From NCBI GenBank assembly GCA_964435475.1, contig CAYSZB010000040.1, positions 1-20,786 of the forward strand: a stretch of DNA of 20,786 bases. The letters run 5' to 3'. The position numbers and the translations under genes are program-made. Source of the stretch: CAYSZB01 sp964435475. Lineage in GTDB: Bacteria > Chloroflexota > Anaerolineae > Anaerolineales > Anaerolineaceae. Positions 7,242 to 14,894 of the stretch are shown piece after piece. The notes under the pieces are model-generated. The model searched no databases and was not told where the DNA came from. It saw nothing but the letters and a program-made list of their open reading frames with translations. Each line of letters opens with the position of its first letter. The first letter of the stretch is position 1.

Positions 7242-8647
7242 ATCTGATCGGCAAGGATCTCGTTGGCAATGCCATTCAGTGTGGCCAGTTCAGTGGCAAC
7301 ATCCAATGTGGTATCGTCAACCAGGGCAGCCATGGTCAGTTCGATCTCGTCACGCACAAAGTCGTAACCAGGAACTGGGGGCTCGAAAGCACCATACTGC
7401 AGCAGGTCAAATGCTGTCTTGTAAGGTTTATTGGCGAGGAAGAAGGCTTCCATTTCGTCCGCGACACTGGCACGGGTTGGGAAGTACAAAGAGAACTTCG
7501 CCCACTGTGCCTGGATGTCAGGTCGGGTATAGAATTTCAGGAAGATCCAGGCGGCCAATTCACGTTCTGGGGTTGTCTTGGGAATACCAACGCTGGCACC
7601 GTAAACGTTCTGTTTGGGGGTACCGGTTGCGCTGGGTAATGCTGCAACAGACCACTCATGACCAGCGCCTGCGGAGACAGCTGATCCGTAGTAAGGCAGA
7701 CCCGAGCTTGAACCAACGGTGAAGAGCAGGGTGCCGTTGCCGAAATCGGTCTGATCGCCATAGTTCTCAGAGACGATGCGACCACAACCAGCTTCAAACA
7801 GGTCCTGCAGGAATTCCATTGATGCAATTGCTGCCGGGCTGTCGGTGGTGAATTGGTTGGTGGTGTAATCGAAGATATCGCCGCCGAATGCGAAAGCCCA
7901 GGAAGCAAAGCGGGAAGTATCGATGGAAAGTTGGTAACCAAGGCTACCTTCAGCGGTTGCGCCACTGTAAGGTGTTGCAGTTGCTGCACAAGCCATCTCT
8001 TTGAATTCTTCGGGGGTGGTGGGTGGACCGCTGAAACCAAGTTCCTCAAGCCATGACTGGTTGTAATAGAGGACTTCCATTGAGCGGTTTGGTGGGAGTG
8101 CCAGGCGTTTGCCATCGAACATGGTGAAGACATCCTGTGCAAAGAAGCCAGGGAAGAAGTCAGCCTGTTCTTCAGCAGTCATTCCATAGGTGGGATGATT
8201 CATCAGCTCATTCAGATCAAACATAGCATCGGCCAGCTGATAGGTGGCAACCTGGTTCTGATAACCAACTACGATATCAGGAACATCCATTGTGTTCAGA
8301 ATAGGCAGCATCTTGGTGAAGATGTCACCATAGCCACCGGCATATTCTGCGGTCAGGGTGATACCGTATTCATTGGTCTTGTTGAATTCATCTACGATCT
8401 TCAACAATTCCTCTTCACGGGAACCACTGTGTTGGTGCCAGAAAACGATCTCTTTGGCAGGTTCAACGCCAGCCCAGGCATCTACCACTGGGGCTTCGGT
8501 TGCAACAACTTCTGTTTTTTCTTCAGTCGCCACAACTTCTTTGGTTGGTTCTTCGGTTACTACTGGTGTTTCAGTCTTCTTGCATGCACCAAGAACCATG
8601 GACATTATGATTAATACTGCAAAAACCCATACTAATTTCCTTCTCAT
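7226..8647 (-). CDS. ABC transporter substrate-binding lipoprotein, UgpB/MalE-like
   Basis: This 473-residue extracellular solute-binding protein (family 1) has a signal peptide ending in the lipobox LGAC with Cys22, so it is a lipid-anchored receptor. A low-complexity linker rich in Glu, Val, Thr and Ala (about 24-56, with EVVATE repeated) connects to the binding domain. The domain starts with EIVFWHQHSGSREEELLKIV and continues with ALPPNRSMEVLYYNQSWLEELG, close to the UgpB/MalE pattern, and VGIPKTTPERELAAWIFLKF. The ligand is probably a sugar or glycerol-phosphate-type compound but cannot be fixed from motifs. GGAGG at 8657-8661, 9 bases before the ATG, decides the start. It is the last gene of the cluster, 136 bases after the MalG-like permease, and probably also has its own promoter (8741-8769), which would allow higher expression than the permeases. 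Confidence 0.93.
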   Translation of the reverse strand: MRRKLVWVFAVLIIMSMVLGACKKTETPVVTEEPTKEVVATEEKTEVVATEAPVVDAWAGVEPAKEIVFWHQHSGSREEELLKIVDEFNKTNEYGITLTAEYAGGYGDIFTKMLPILNTMDVPDIVVGYQNQVATYQLADAMFDLNELMNHPTYGMTAEEQADFFPGFFAQDVFTMFDGKRLALPPNRSMEVLYYNQSWLEELGFSGPPTTPEEFKEMACAATATPYSGATAEGSLGYQLSIDTSRFASWAFAFGGDIFDYTTNQFTTDSPAAIASMEFLQDLFEAGCGRIVSENYGDQTDFGNGTLLFTVGSSSGLPYYGSAVSAGAGHEWSVAALPSATGTPKQNVYGASVGIPKTTPERELAAWIFLKFYTRPDIQAQWAKFSLYFPTRASVADEMEAFFLANKPYKTAFDLLQYGAFEPPVPGYDFVRDEIELTMAALVDDTTLDVATELATLNGIANEILADQMSQVP

Positions 8648-8703
8648 TGCTCTAAACCTCCATTTAGAATAAAAAATACTAACACATGTTTTTTTCGATA
8701 AAC

Positions 8704-8729
8704 GAAAGGCGTTTCCGCAATCGCCTTCC
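8704..8729. promoter_or_regulatory. Stem-loop in the leader of the binding-protein gene
   Basis: GAAAGGCG (8704-8711) and CGCCTTCC (8722-8729) form a stem with one mismatch around a 10-base loop. No T run follows on the minus strand, so it is not a standard terminator. It lies between the permease and binding-protein genes, where mRNA-stabilising hairpins are common in sugar ABC operons. Part of it (CGAAAGGCGTTTCCG) is also an imperfect palindrome that could be an operator. Confidence 0.35.
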
Positions 8730-8740
8730 GGTATATCCCT

Positions 8741-8769
8741 ATCGTATTAAAGATACCACAGAGTCTCAA
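8741..8769 (-). promoter_or_regulatory. Candidate promoter for the binding-protein gene
   Basis: On the minus strand TTGAGA (8764-8769, five of six consensus bases) and TACGAT (8741-8746, four of six) are separated by exactly 17 bases. Transcription would start near 8734, giving a leader of about 87 bases that includes the stem-loop at 8704-8729. Confidence 0.45.
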
Positions 8770-8783
8770 TTTTTAGAATGTTT

Positions 8784-9686
8784 TTAACCTTTTAATCCTG
8801 TAGTCGCAATTCCCTGGGTGAACTGTTTCTGGGTCAGGAAGTAGATCACCAGGATCGGCAACAAAGTGATCACCGCACCTGCCATTAATAAATGGGTCTC
8901 CGGGCCGGCTTCATTTACGAAGCCCCACAGACCAACCATTAAAGGCCTCCAGACATCTTTGGTGGTCACCAGCAAAGGCCAGGTAAAGGCATTCCACGCT
9001 CCTGTGAAACCAAATAAAAGGATCGTCATGATCGGTGCTTTACTGATGGGCAACACGACCTGGATTAAGAAGCGCATGTGGTCACAGCCATCTATCCGCG
9101 CCGCATCCCATAGCTCTTTTGGCACCTGGGAAAAGAACTGCTTTAGTAAGAATATGCTGAACGCATTCGCCATAAAAGGCACGGTCAATGCCCAATAGGT
9201 ATTCAACCAGCTTCCCCCGGGCAGAGGCAAAATATTGCCGCGGATCATCAAAAGATTTGGAATAATCGTCACCGATTCGGGGATCATCATTGTTGCCAGG
9301 AACAATGCAAATACTAAATTCTTTCCTTTGAAATCGATCCTGCCAAAAGCATACCCGGCAAGGATTGATGTGAAAAGCAACCCAGCCAAAGTGCCCAGCG
9401 TGATCAGGACGCTGTTCATGAAGTATTTTCCAAATTTGGCCTGTTTCCATGCTTCTGCGTAATTCACCCATTGCGGGATTTCGGGGATAAATTTCTTATT
9501 GATCGTCTCGCCAAGCGTCATAAGAGATGTTGAGATCATCCAATAGAACGGGAACAGGCAGATAAATGCCGCAAAAATCAGAAGAAGGTAAAGCAAAACC
9601 CTGCCTATGACGTAACCGAAGCTATTCTTGCTTTTCAATTTCTTGACTGGGGCACTGACATTGATCGCTTGCGATAGATTAGCCAT
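8784..9686 (-). CDS. Carbohydrate ABC transporter permease, MalG/UgpE type
   Basis: This 300-residue inner-membrane protein has about six hydrophobic segments. The first is VLLYLLLIFAAFICLFPFYW (about 30-49), and the MalG-type N-terminus ISTSLMTLGETI follows it. The EAA loop that contacts the ATPase is at about 191-218, ELWDAARIDGCDHMRFLIQV then VLPISKAP, with the conserved G200. The C-terminus QKQFTQGIATTGLKG is typical of the family. The ATG (9684-9686) overlaps the last 8 bases of the upstream permease, indicating translational coupling, and AAAGGG lies just upstream. It forms the transport channel with the protein at 9679-10911 and receives ligand from the lipoprotein at 7226-8647. The ATPase is not encoded nearby, so a shared MsmK/UgpC-like ATPase is likely. 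Confidence 0.95.
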   Translation of the reverse strand: MANLSQAINVSAPVKKLKSKNSFGYVIGRVLLYLLLIFAAFICLFPFYWMISTSLMTLGETINKKFIPEIPQWVNYAEAWKQAKFGKYFMNSVLITLGTLAGLLFTSILAGYAFGRIDFKGKNLVFALFLATMMIPESVTIIPNLLMIRGNILPLPGGSWLNTYWALTVPFMANAFSIFLLKQFFSQVPKELWDAARIDGCDHMRFLIQVVLPISKAPIMTILLFGFTGAWNAFTWPLLVTTKDVWRPLMVGLWGFVNEAGPETHLLMAGAVITLLPILVIYFLTQKQFTQGIATTGLKG

Positions 9687-10911
9687 AGAACACCCTTTCT
9701 CCCATCAGTTTATTTTGGGCAAATGTCAGTCCAAGGATCACCAGGAAAAGGACAATAGCTTGCGATGTCGCGATACTGTATTGGTTGGCTTTATAGAAAC
9801 GATCCCAGATCATCAAACTTGTGGTGATCACAGAGTCTTGCGCACTGGGAGTTCTCATCACGTAGATATGATTAAATGCCTTAAATGTGCCGATGAATGC
9901 AACCAACGTCAGGTAGAAAGTCACCGGGGAGAGCATCGGTACTGTGATGTGGCGGAACATATCTCCCCTGGTTGCACCATCCATTTCTGCAGCTTCATAG
10001 ACCTCTTTGGGAACATTTCCCAATCCTGCCAGGAAAATGACCGTGTTGTAGCCAATGTAGGTCCAGATACCGAACAGGATGATCGTCACCAATGCGAGGC
10101 TGGGTCCCGACCAAAAACCTGTCAGGTTCATTCCCAGCAGGGTCGTGACAGGTTTGGGTTCGAAACGCCACCTGAGGGGATCCATGCCCAGCAAACCAAC
10201 CACCGTGTTGGCAATGCTGGTCGGACGATTGCTGAAAATGATCTGGAACACAACTGCGGTGGTTACTGCCGGGGTTACATAAGGCAGGAAGAATATCATC
10301 CTGAATATTTCCTTGCCCTTGATACCCTGGTAAAGGATATACGCGATCACCATGCCAATTATGATCTCTGCCGGCACGGTACCCAGGGCATAATATAAGG
10401 TAACCATTAACGAGTTGAGAAAGTCCTTGTTGCCTTTGGCGATGACAGGACCTGCCCCTTCCCTGGCTAACCAACCTGCCTTTATCAATGTGCCACCCTC
10501 AGACATCAACCGCCAGCTGGTGCTGAAAAAGATCAGACCAACAAGTATGATAACCAATGAGACTATCTTGGATATGATCGCCCCATGCTTTTGGTTCTTG
10601 AATGCATTTCGCCAGACCCAGAAGCCAAAGATCACCAATCCGATACCGATAGCCAGGAGGATCAGACTGCGCCAGTCACCAAAGATCTTCAAATAATTGT
10701 CCGCACCAACGAATTTTCCTTTGGTCACCTGCCAGTTGAACAGGCTCATGTACACTGAATAGCCGATCGGGAAAAGACCAAAAACAAAAACGATGATGAA
10801 TGCTGGGAGAACAAAAAGATAACCGGTAAGCTGTTCTTTTAGATATAACGCCTTCAGGCTGCCCTTCTTTTTTTCGGGGTTCACCATTACTTCAACGATT
10901 TCTTCAGTCAA
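9679..10911 (-). CDS. Sugar ABC transporter permease, MalF/UgpA type, with extra membrane segments
   Basis: This 410-residue permease begins LTGYLFVLPAFIIVFVFGLF (about 28-47) and contains the MalF/UgpA core from about 163, including FFLPYVTPAVTTAVVFQIIF (207-226) and an EAA loop at about 304-329 (VYEAAEMDGATRGDMFRHIT). UgpA-like proteins are usually close to 300 residues. The excess is a segment at about 80-160 that holds two more hydrophobic helices (LILLAIGIGLVIFGFWVW and IVSLVIILVGLIFF). The start is a TTG at 10909-10911. It is supported by AGGAGG at 10917-10922 with a 5-base spacer, whereas the first internal ATG (codon 9) has no such site. It precedes and overlaps the MalG-like gene. 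The substrate is unknown. Confidence 0.93.
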   Translation of the reverse strand: MTEEIVEVMVNPEKKKGSLKALYLKEQLTGYLFVLPAFIIVFVFGLFPIGYSVYMSLFNWQVTKGKFVGADNYLKIFGDWRSLILLAIGIGLVIFGFWVWRNAFKNQKHGAIISKIVSLVIILVGLIFFSTSWRLMSEGGTLIKAGWLAREGAGPVIAKGNKDFLNSLMVTLYYALGTVPAEIIIGMVIAYILYQGIKGKEIFRMIFFLPYVTPAVTTAVVFQIIFSNRPTSIANTVVGLLGMDPLRWRFEPKPVTTLLGMNLTGFWSGPSLALVTIILFGIWTYIGYNTVIFLAGLGNVPKEVYEAAEMDGATRGDMFRHITVPMLSPVTFYLTLVAFIGTFKAFNHIYVMRTPSAQDSVITTSLMIWDRFYKANQYSIATSQAIVLFLVILGLTFAQNKLMGERVFYG

Positions 10912-10944
10912 GAATTCCTCCTTTGGTCAAAAAACGCCTTATAG

Positions 10945-10972
10945 GAAATCATTTCTGGAACCTGGATGTCAA
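10945..10972 (-). promoter_or_regulatory. Possible promoter/operator upstream of the permease genes
   Basis: On the minus strand a perfect TTGACA (10967-10972) is followed by the palindrome GAAATGATTTC (10945-10955, 5-bp arms). The -10 is unclear: at 17 bases the hexamer is ATTTCC, and TATAAG at 10938-10943 is too far. The palindrome is in a position where a LacI-type repressor could act. This is weak evidence. Confidence 0.3.
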
Positions 10973-11042
10973 TAATTTTCAGTGTGTCATCCAAAATTCC
11001 AGCGTAGCTGACGATCTGATCATAATCCATTCTTGTCAGATT

Positions 11043-12125
11043 CTACCTTAAAAATCCACAGAATCCCAGAATAGTGGAAGGAAATTTATCAGTTGCTACA
11101 ATGAACCCCATATCATCCAACGCAACCAGCCCTTCCCAATTCCTGGCAACATTGTTGGGTAATAATTCAAATTGGATGGGTTCACTGTCAAGCAGTTTGA
11201 CCCCATCAACCGTCACCTGGAATTGCAGCAATCGTTCTACCGGATCGAATTTTTGGTGGCTCAATCCTTCGCCATACTTCTCCGCGATCGGATCACTGGC
11301 TGGCAACAGGTGGATATCTTCTGGAAAAAAGTAATTGATCGCCCAAAAGACGCCTGCCTCATCTGTTGCGCTGATGTCCGTAATGCGATATTCGACATGA
11401 TCCATCGGGATAGTTTCAACTGTCTTCAGGTCCAGGTCGTATACATGCACCAGGGACCGGTTATTCTTGTTAACACCATAGTCCTCATAAAATGAGTAAA
11501 CCCTGTCCTGGAAGATCAACAAGGCTTCTTCGCTGGCATTCTGAAAGCTTGTCTGTGGTTTCACCTTCTGGTAGATTTCCGGTTCGATGGTCAGCTTTTC
11601 AAGTTCCCCTTCCACAACGCCTCTGAAAACATATCCCAGCATATTGGCACCGGGCCGTGCTTCCACGGTCACATAAAAATGGTTTCCATAAAAAGCAATG
11701 GCTTCAAAGCCTTCAAAACCCTGGATTTCGCGGGTTATGCCGCCATCATCGAAAATTATCCTTTGCATTTCGACCGGCTGGGCATCTGGAGCTGCAATAT
11801 AGGTGATCAAATCCTGTTTCTCAATAAAATACAAAGACGAAAACCCATCATCTTCAACAAACCGGCCAGGGTATTGTGGTAAAAGCACCAGTTTTTCCTC
11901 ATACCAATCCATACCGGAAATCTCAGCAGCAGGGACATCCAGCGGAGCGGGTAGTGGGATATCCAGGATCTGAACCTCACCCGGATTACCAGGGACGGTC
12001 TGATCTGTAAGTGGTTCAGTTTGCACCTGCAAAGCAGTAGGCGCTGGAGTGACGTGCAAAGCCGGTGCACTGCAACCAGTCAACCAGGTCACGAGTATCA
12101 GCAGGACCAAACAGCAATTTTTCAT
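11043..12125 (-). CDS. Lipoprotein, probable beta-propeller; possibly esterase-like/phytase-like
   Basis: This 360-residue protein has a short signal peptide and lipobox LTGC with Cys18, followed by a Pro/Thr-rich linker (about 20-45), so it should be surface-anchored. The body is beta-rich with repeated strand patterns: AAEISGMDWYEEKLVLLPQ, then EIQGFEGFEAIAFYGNHFYVTVE, ASEEALLIFQDRVYSFYEDYG, ISATDEAGVFWAINYFF, and finally NWEGLVALDDMGFIVATDKFP. The recurring 'E-G-hydrophobic' blades and the final NWEGLV/TDKFP resemble the 'esterase-like activity of phytase' family, but I cannot confirm it without a profile search. It starts 12 bases after the secreted nuclease gene and probably shares its transcript. 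The 131 bases before the permease genes show no terminator, so read-through into them is possible. No catalytic residue can be assigned. Confidence 0.6.
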   Translation of the reverse strand: MKNCCLVLLILVTWLTGCSAPALHVTPAPTALQVQTEPLTDQTVPGNPGEVQILDIPLPAPLDVPAAEISGMDWYEEKLVLLPQYPGRFVEDDGFSSLYFIEKQDLITYIAAPDAQPVEMQRIIFDDGGITREIQGFEGFEAIAFYGNHFYVTVEARPGANMLGYVFRGVVEGELEKLTIEPEIYQKVKPQTSFQNASEEALLIFQDRVYSFYEDYGVNKNNRSLVHVYDLDLKTVETIPMDHVEYRITDISATDEAGVFWAINYFFPEDIHLLPASDPIAEKYGEGLSHQKFDPVERLLQFQVTVDGVKLLDSEPIQFELLPNNVARNWEGLVALDDMGFIVATDKFPSTILGFCGFLR

Positions 12126-12137
12126 TACTTGGACTGA

Positions 12138-14036
12138 TCAATCAAGATCGAACAACGCCAACACCGGGTCATGATCGCTCAGCCTGTCCTGGTAGTAGTA
12201 TTCGGAATTAACGTGGACGACATCCACTTCAACCAGGCGACCCATCAATGCCTCGCTGACAAAGATCTGGTCAAGGACCTGCGAATTACCCTCAAAAATG
12301 TACGTGTATTGCTCATTTTTTGGCAGTGTTGTCACCAGGTTGACCAGGATGTCTTTTTGCAAGGCTTTGATCGAATCAGACCACGGAAAATCATTCATAT
12401 CGCCCATAACGACGACAAGGCTCTCAGGTTGCGCTGTGATCAGTTCACTGACGAACTTATTGATCGCTCTAGCCTGTCCCGACCTTTGCTCAGCAGAAAC
12501 CTCATAAGGCGGCAGGAAACCGCCAAAAAGTGGATCATCACCACCTTTGGAGTTCAGATGGCAAACAACGACAAACAGCGTTTTGTTGTTGTAATTAAAT
12601 TGAGCGACCAGCGGTTTCCGGCTGTCGATGAAACTGCGATTTTGTGGGTCCAGGCGGCCGGGGTTCAATGATAATGAAACCAGCCCACCTTGTTCGACAA
12701 TTTCAACAGCTGTTCGTGCATCACCAGGTGCTGCGACTGCCGGGGTTAACCCGCGATCCGTGCGGTACAAAAAGCCCACCCGGATGTTCCCACCCGGTGC
12801 GCCACCATCTGCATTCCTTAAAGGATCAATATTCATGAAGCGGTATTCAGGTCCCCCAATTTTTAACACTGCATCAATAATGGTCTGGTAGCTGATATCT
12901 GCAGAAATATCGAGCGAGTCCATCTCTCCATCATTATCCATTACCTCCTGGACGCCAATGATGTCAGGTGAATTCAAAGCATTGACAATATGGTCCGCCA
13001 ACAGGGTCAGCCTTGAAGGGTCATCCAGTGCATCCAGGTTCTCCAGGTTATATGTGGCGACACTGATCTGGTTGTCCCCGGCCACTAATTGACTCTTTTC
13101 TGGTTCCAGATTGCCAGGAATGACTTCCAACTTTTGTGTTGTCTGAAGCTTGAAATTGCCAAAGGTGTAATCAAGCACGCCAACGATCGGTTCGCCAAAG
13201 TGGTCGCCAACCTCCACCTTCGGTAAATTTCGTAGTCCATCATCCAAAATGATCCGTTCAGGGTTGAAATCCCCTTCCTGCGCCAGGATACCTCCCCGTG
13301 CGGTTAAAAGGACTGCATTTTTTCCCTTATCACCAACAATGGCGATCTCTTTATACCCGCTCGTGGCGCTTACAGCTATGGCATCATTAACCTGTATCAA
13401 CATGGACTCCATGCTTTCGTAAAAATCAATGCCATCGGTCTCATGGTCGAATGAACCGCTGGTGGCAACCGAGCCCCGCACATCATCATCGATCACACTG
13501 ACCGGCGGAATGCGTCCGCCTTCCCCGATGATCATCGCTTCAGGCAAAGGATACCCACTGCCCAGGATCTCATAATCTGAAGTGTGGACCTGGGTGATGG
13601 TCAGTGAAGTTGAACCATCGCCACCGGGGTTAAATTCCTTCACAACCCCGGTTTTCACCAGGATCGCATCTCCGGGGTTCATTTTCGGGAATCCACGGAT
13701 GATGACAACAATGCCTTCCGATGTCGCCAGGTTTCCATCACCTTCAGGATCCTGCATGTAGAACCCATCTCCCCGTTTGGCGGTCACGATCCCAAATACA
13801 TTGCTCACATCAAAACCGGCAATCGGTGATCGATGCCCTGCCCCTTGAATTTCACTGATCAGGTTACCCTGGGGGATATTAAGCTGTTGTCGTAACGATG
13901 CAGGCGTATTGGTGGCTACGATCGCCTGCGTGGCGGTCGCTTCTTCAGTGACTTGAGGTGTATTTTGTTTGACACAACCAGAGATTGCCAGCAATAAGAG
14001 ACAAAAAATTACCAATGTTTTAGACATGATCTTCAT
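12138..14036 (-). CDS. Secreted lipoprotein nuclease, OB-fold plus endonuclease/exonuclease/phosphatase (EEP) domain, ExeM/NucH-like
   Basis: From the ATG at 14034-14036 (AGGA at 14045-14048, 8-base spacer) this gives 632 residues. A TTG at 14058 could add eight, but has no better site. The signal peptide ends in ISGC with Cys21, so it is a lipoprotein. An OB-fold-like region (about 57-160, with VFGIVTAKRGDGFYMQDPEG) is typical of extracellular nucleases such as ExeM and YhcR. The EEP catalytic domain (about 325-632) has all key motifs: ATYNLEN (N330), GVQEV (E364), CHLNSKGGDDP (H493, N495), MGDMNDFPWSDS (D546, N548) and LSDHDPVLALF (D621, H622). Family members cut extracellular DNA or RNA with divalent metal. 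It is the first gene of the minus-strand cluster and is followed by another lipoprotein and an ABC uptake system, suggesting nutrient scavenging. Confidence 0.9.
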   Translation of the reverse strand: MKIMSKTLVIFCLLLLAISGCVKQNTPQVTEEATATQAIVATNTPASLRQQLNIPQGNLISEIQGAGHRSPIAGFDVSNVFGIVTAKRGDGFYMQDPEGDGNLATSEGIVVIIRGFPKMNPGDAILVKTGVVKEFNPGGDGSTSLTITQVHTSDYEILGSGYPLPEAMIIGEGGRIPPVSVIDDDVRGSVATSGSFDHETDGIDFYESMESMLIQVNDAIAVSATSGYKEIAIVGDKGKNAVLLTARGGILAQEGDFNPERIILDDGLRNLPKVEVGDHFGEPIVGVLDYTFGNFKLQTTQKLEVIPGNLEPEKSQLVAGDNQISVATYNLENLDALDDPSRLTLLADHIVNALNSPDIIGVQEVMDNDGEMDSLDISADISYQTIIDAVLKIGGPEYRFMNIDPLRNADGGAPGGNIRVGFLYRTDRGLTPAVAAPGDARTAVEIVEQGGLVSLSLNPGRLDPQNRSFIDSRKPLVAQFNYNNKTLFVVVCHLNSKGGDDPLFGGFLPPYEVSAEQRSGQARAINKFVSELITAQPESLVVVMGDMNDFPWSDSIKALQKDILVNLVTTLPKNEQYTYIFEGNSQVLDQIFVSEALMGRLVEVDVVHVNSEYYYQDRLSDHDPVLALFDLD

Positions 14037-14071
14037 AAAGTGAGTCCTAACTGAGCCCAAGAGTTGTTATT

Positions 14072-14100
14072 GTTATACACAGTATCCCACATAACCTTAA
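14072..14100 (-). promoter_or_regulatory. Candidate promoter of the nuclease-lipoprotein cluster
   Basis: On the minus strand TTAAGG (14095-14100) and TATAAC (14072-14077, five of six consensus bases) are 17 bases apart, about 36 bases before the nuclease ATG. The -35 match is moderate. The region 14037-14167 is divergent; no equally good promoter is seen for the plus-strand gene that starts at 14168. Confidence 0.45.
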
Positions 14101-14167
14101 AATTTTACTTCAAATTGGACAGATATGAACCCAAAGCCCGATTTTTACTTTGAGGTAAAATTCTCGT

Positions 14168-14872
14168 ATGGAAATAAACATTGCTGTTGCCAAACGCGAC
14201 AAGTATTTATCCCAGGGCAGCGGTGACACCTTGGAGATCATTGAGCGCCCCAATGGTGGCATCTCTTTGGTCATGGCAGATGGCAAGATGCAGAATCATG
14301 ATTCCAAGCAGATCTCCAATAAAGTCGCCCATCACGTCATAAACCTCATCGGCGAAGGAAAATTGGATGGTGCAGCAGTCCGCTCTGCTGCTGGCATGCT
14401 CTTCCACGAATTCTCAGGCCATGCACAAGCCTCCCTGTCTGTCCTTTCGTGTGACTGTGACTCTGAAACACTGATCATAACCCAGGTCAGCAGAACGCCC
14501 GTAGTCATCTTCCATGATAACGAGGTTAGATTATCCACAGCAGAACATTCTTTGATCGGGATGGAAGCCCATCTTGAACCGACCATTGCTGAATTTGAAA
14601 TTGAACCAGGCACCTCGATTATCATGTTCACTGAGGGAATCATGCTGGCAGGCCATAACCAGGAATTTCTGCCTGACCTGAGGACCAATATCCAGGCATT
14701 ATTTGAGGAACAAGCGCCAACCAGCCAGGAGATCGCTGATTTCCTCTTAATCCAGGCTGTTGGGTTGGACAAGGGGGAGCCTGAAAATGATATGTGTGTC
14801 GCTGTACTGCAAATATTACCCGACTCTGCCGAATCAACGCGGTACATGACAGTTAAATTACCATTGACATAA
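14168..14872 (+). CDS. SpoIIE/PP2C-like phosphatase-domain protein, atypical
   Basis: This 234-residue soluble protein shows the outline of a SpoIIE-type PP2C domain: SGDTLEIIERPNGGISLVMADGK (Asp20 and Asp38-Gly39), a helix NKVAHHVINLIGEG, the strand pair ASLSVLSCDCDSETLIITQVSRTPV, a FTEGIML block where SpoIIE proteins normally have TDG, and a final ENDMCVAVLQI (Asp208) where they have DD. Such proteins dephosphorylate Ser/Thr on anti-sigma-factor antagonists or similar partners using Mn/Mg. Here the glycine/alanine-rich DGxGxG loop is replaced by DGKMQNHDSKQ and one metal Asp by Glu156, so activity may be altered or lost. There is no sensor domain. The ATG at 14168 has only a weak GAGGT site. 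It leads a four-gene plus-strand run with short gaps. Confidence 0.7.
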   Translation: MEINIAVAKRDKYLSQGSGDTLEIIERPNGGISLVMADGKMQNHDSKQISNKVAHHVINLIGEGKLDGAAVRSAAGMLFHEFSGHAQASLSVLSCDCDSETLIITQVSRTPVVIFHDNEVRLSTAEHSLIGMEAHLEPTIAEFEIEPGTSIIMFTEGIMLAGHNQEFLPDLRTNIQALFEEQAPTSQEIADFLLIQAVGLDKGEPENDMCVAVLQILPDSAESTRYMTVKLPLT

Positions 14873-14894
14873 AATTTATTTGGAGGATTGATTT

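Noticed and set aside
6685..7247. Plus-strand open frames across 6685-7068 and 7032-7247
   Set aside because: They cover the tmRNA gene and its terminators, which fully explain the sequence; no protein motif is present.
9628..10398. 256-codon plus-strand open frame
   Set aside because: It is antisense to the MalF-like permease, and the Cys/His/Gln-rich translation is the usual shadow of a hydrophobic membrane protein read from the other strand.
12171..12671. 166-codon plus-strand open frame inside the nuclease gene
   Set aside because: It is antisense to the catalytic EEP domain, whose motifs are all conserved on the minus strand.
14864..14892. TTGACA at 14864-14869 as promoter for the threonine-dehydrogenase-like gene
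   Set aside because: The hexamer at 17 bases spacing (ATTGAT) overlaps the ribosome-binding region and would start transcription inside the coding region, so it is probably chance.
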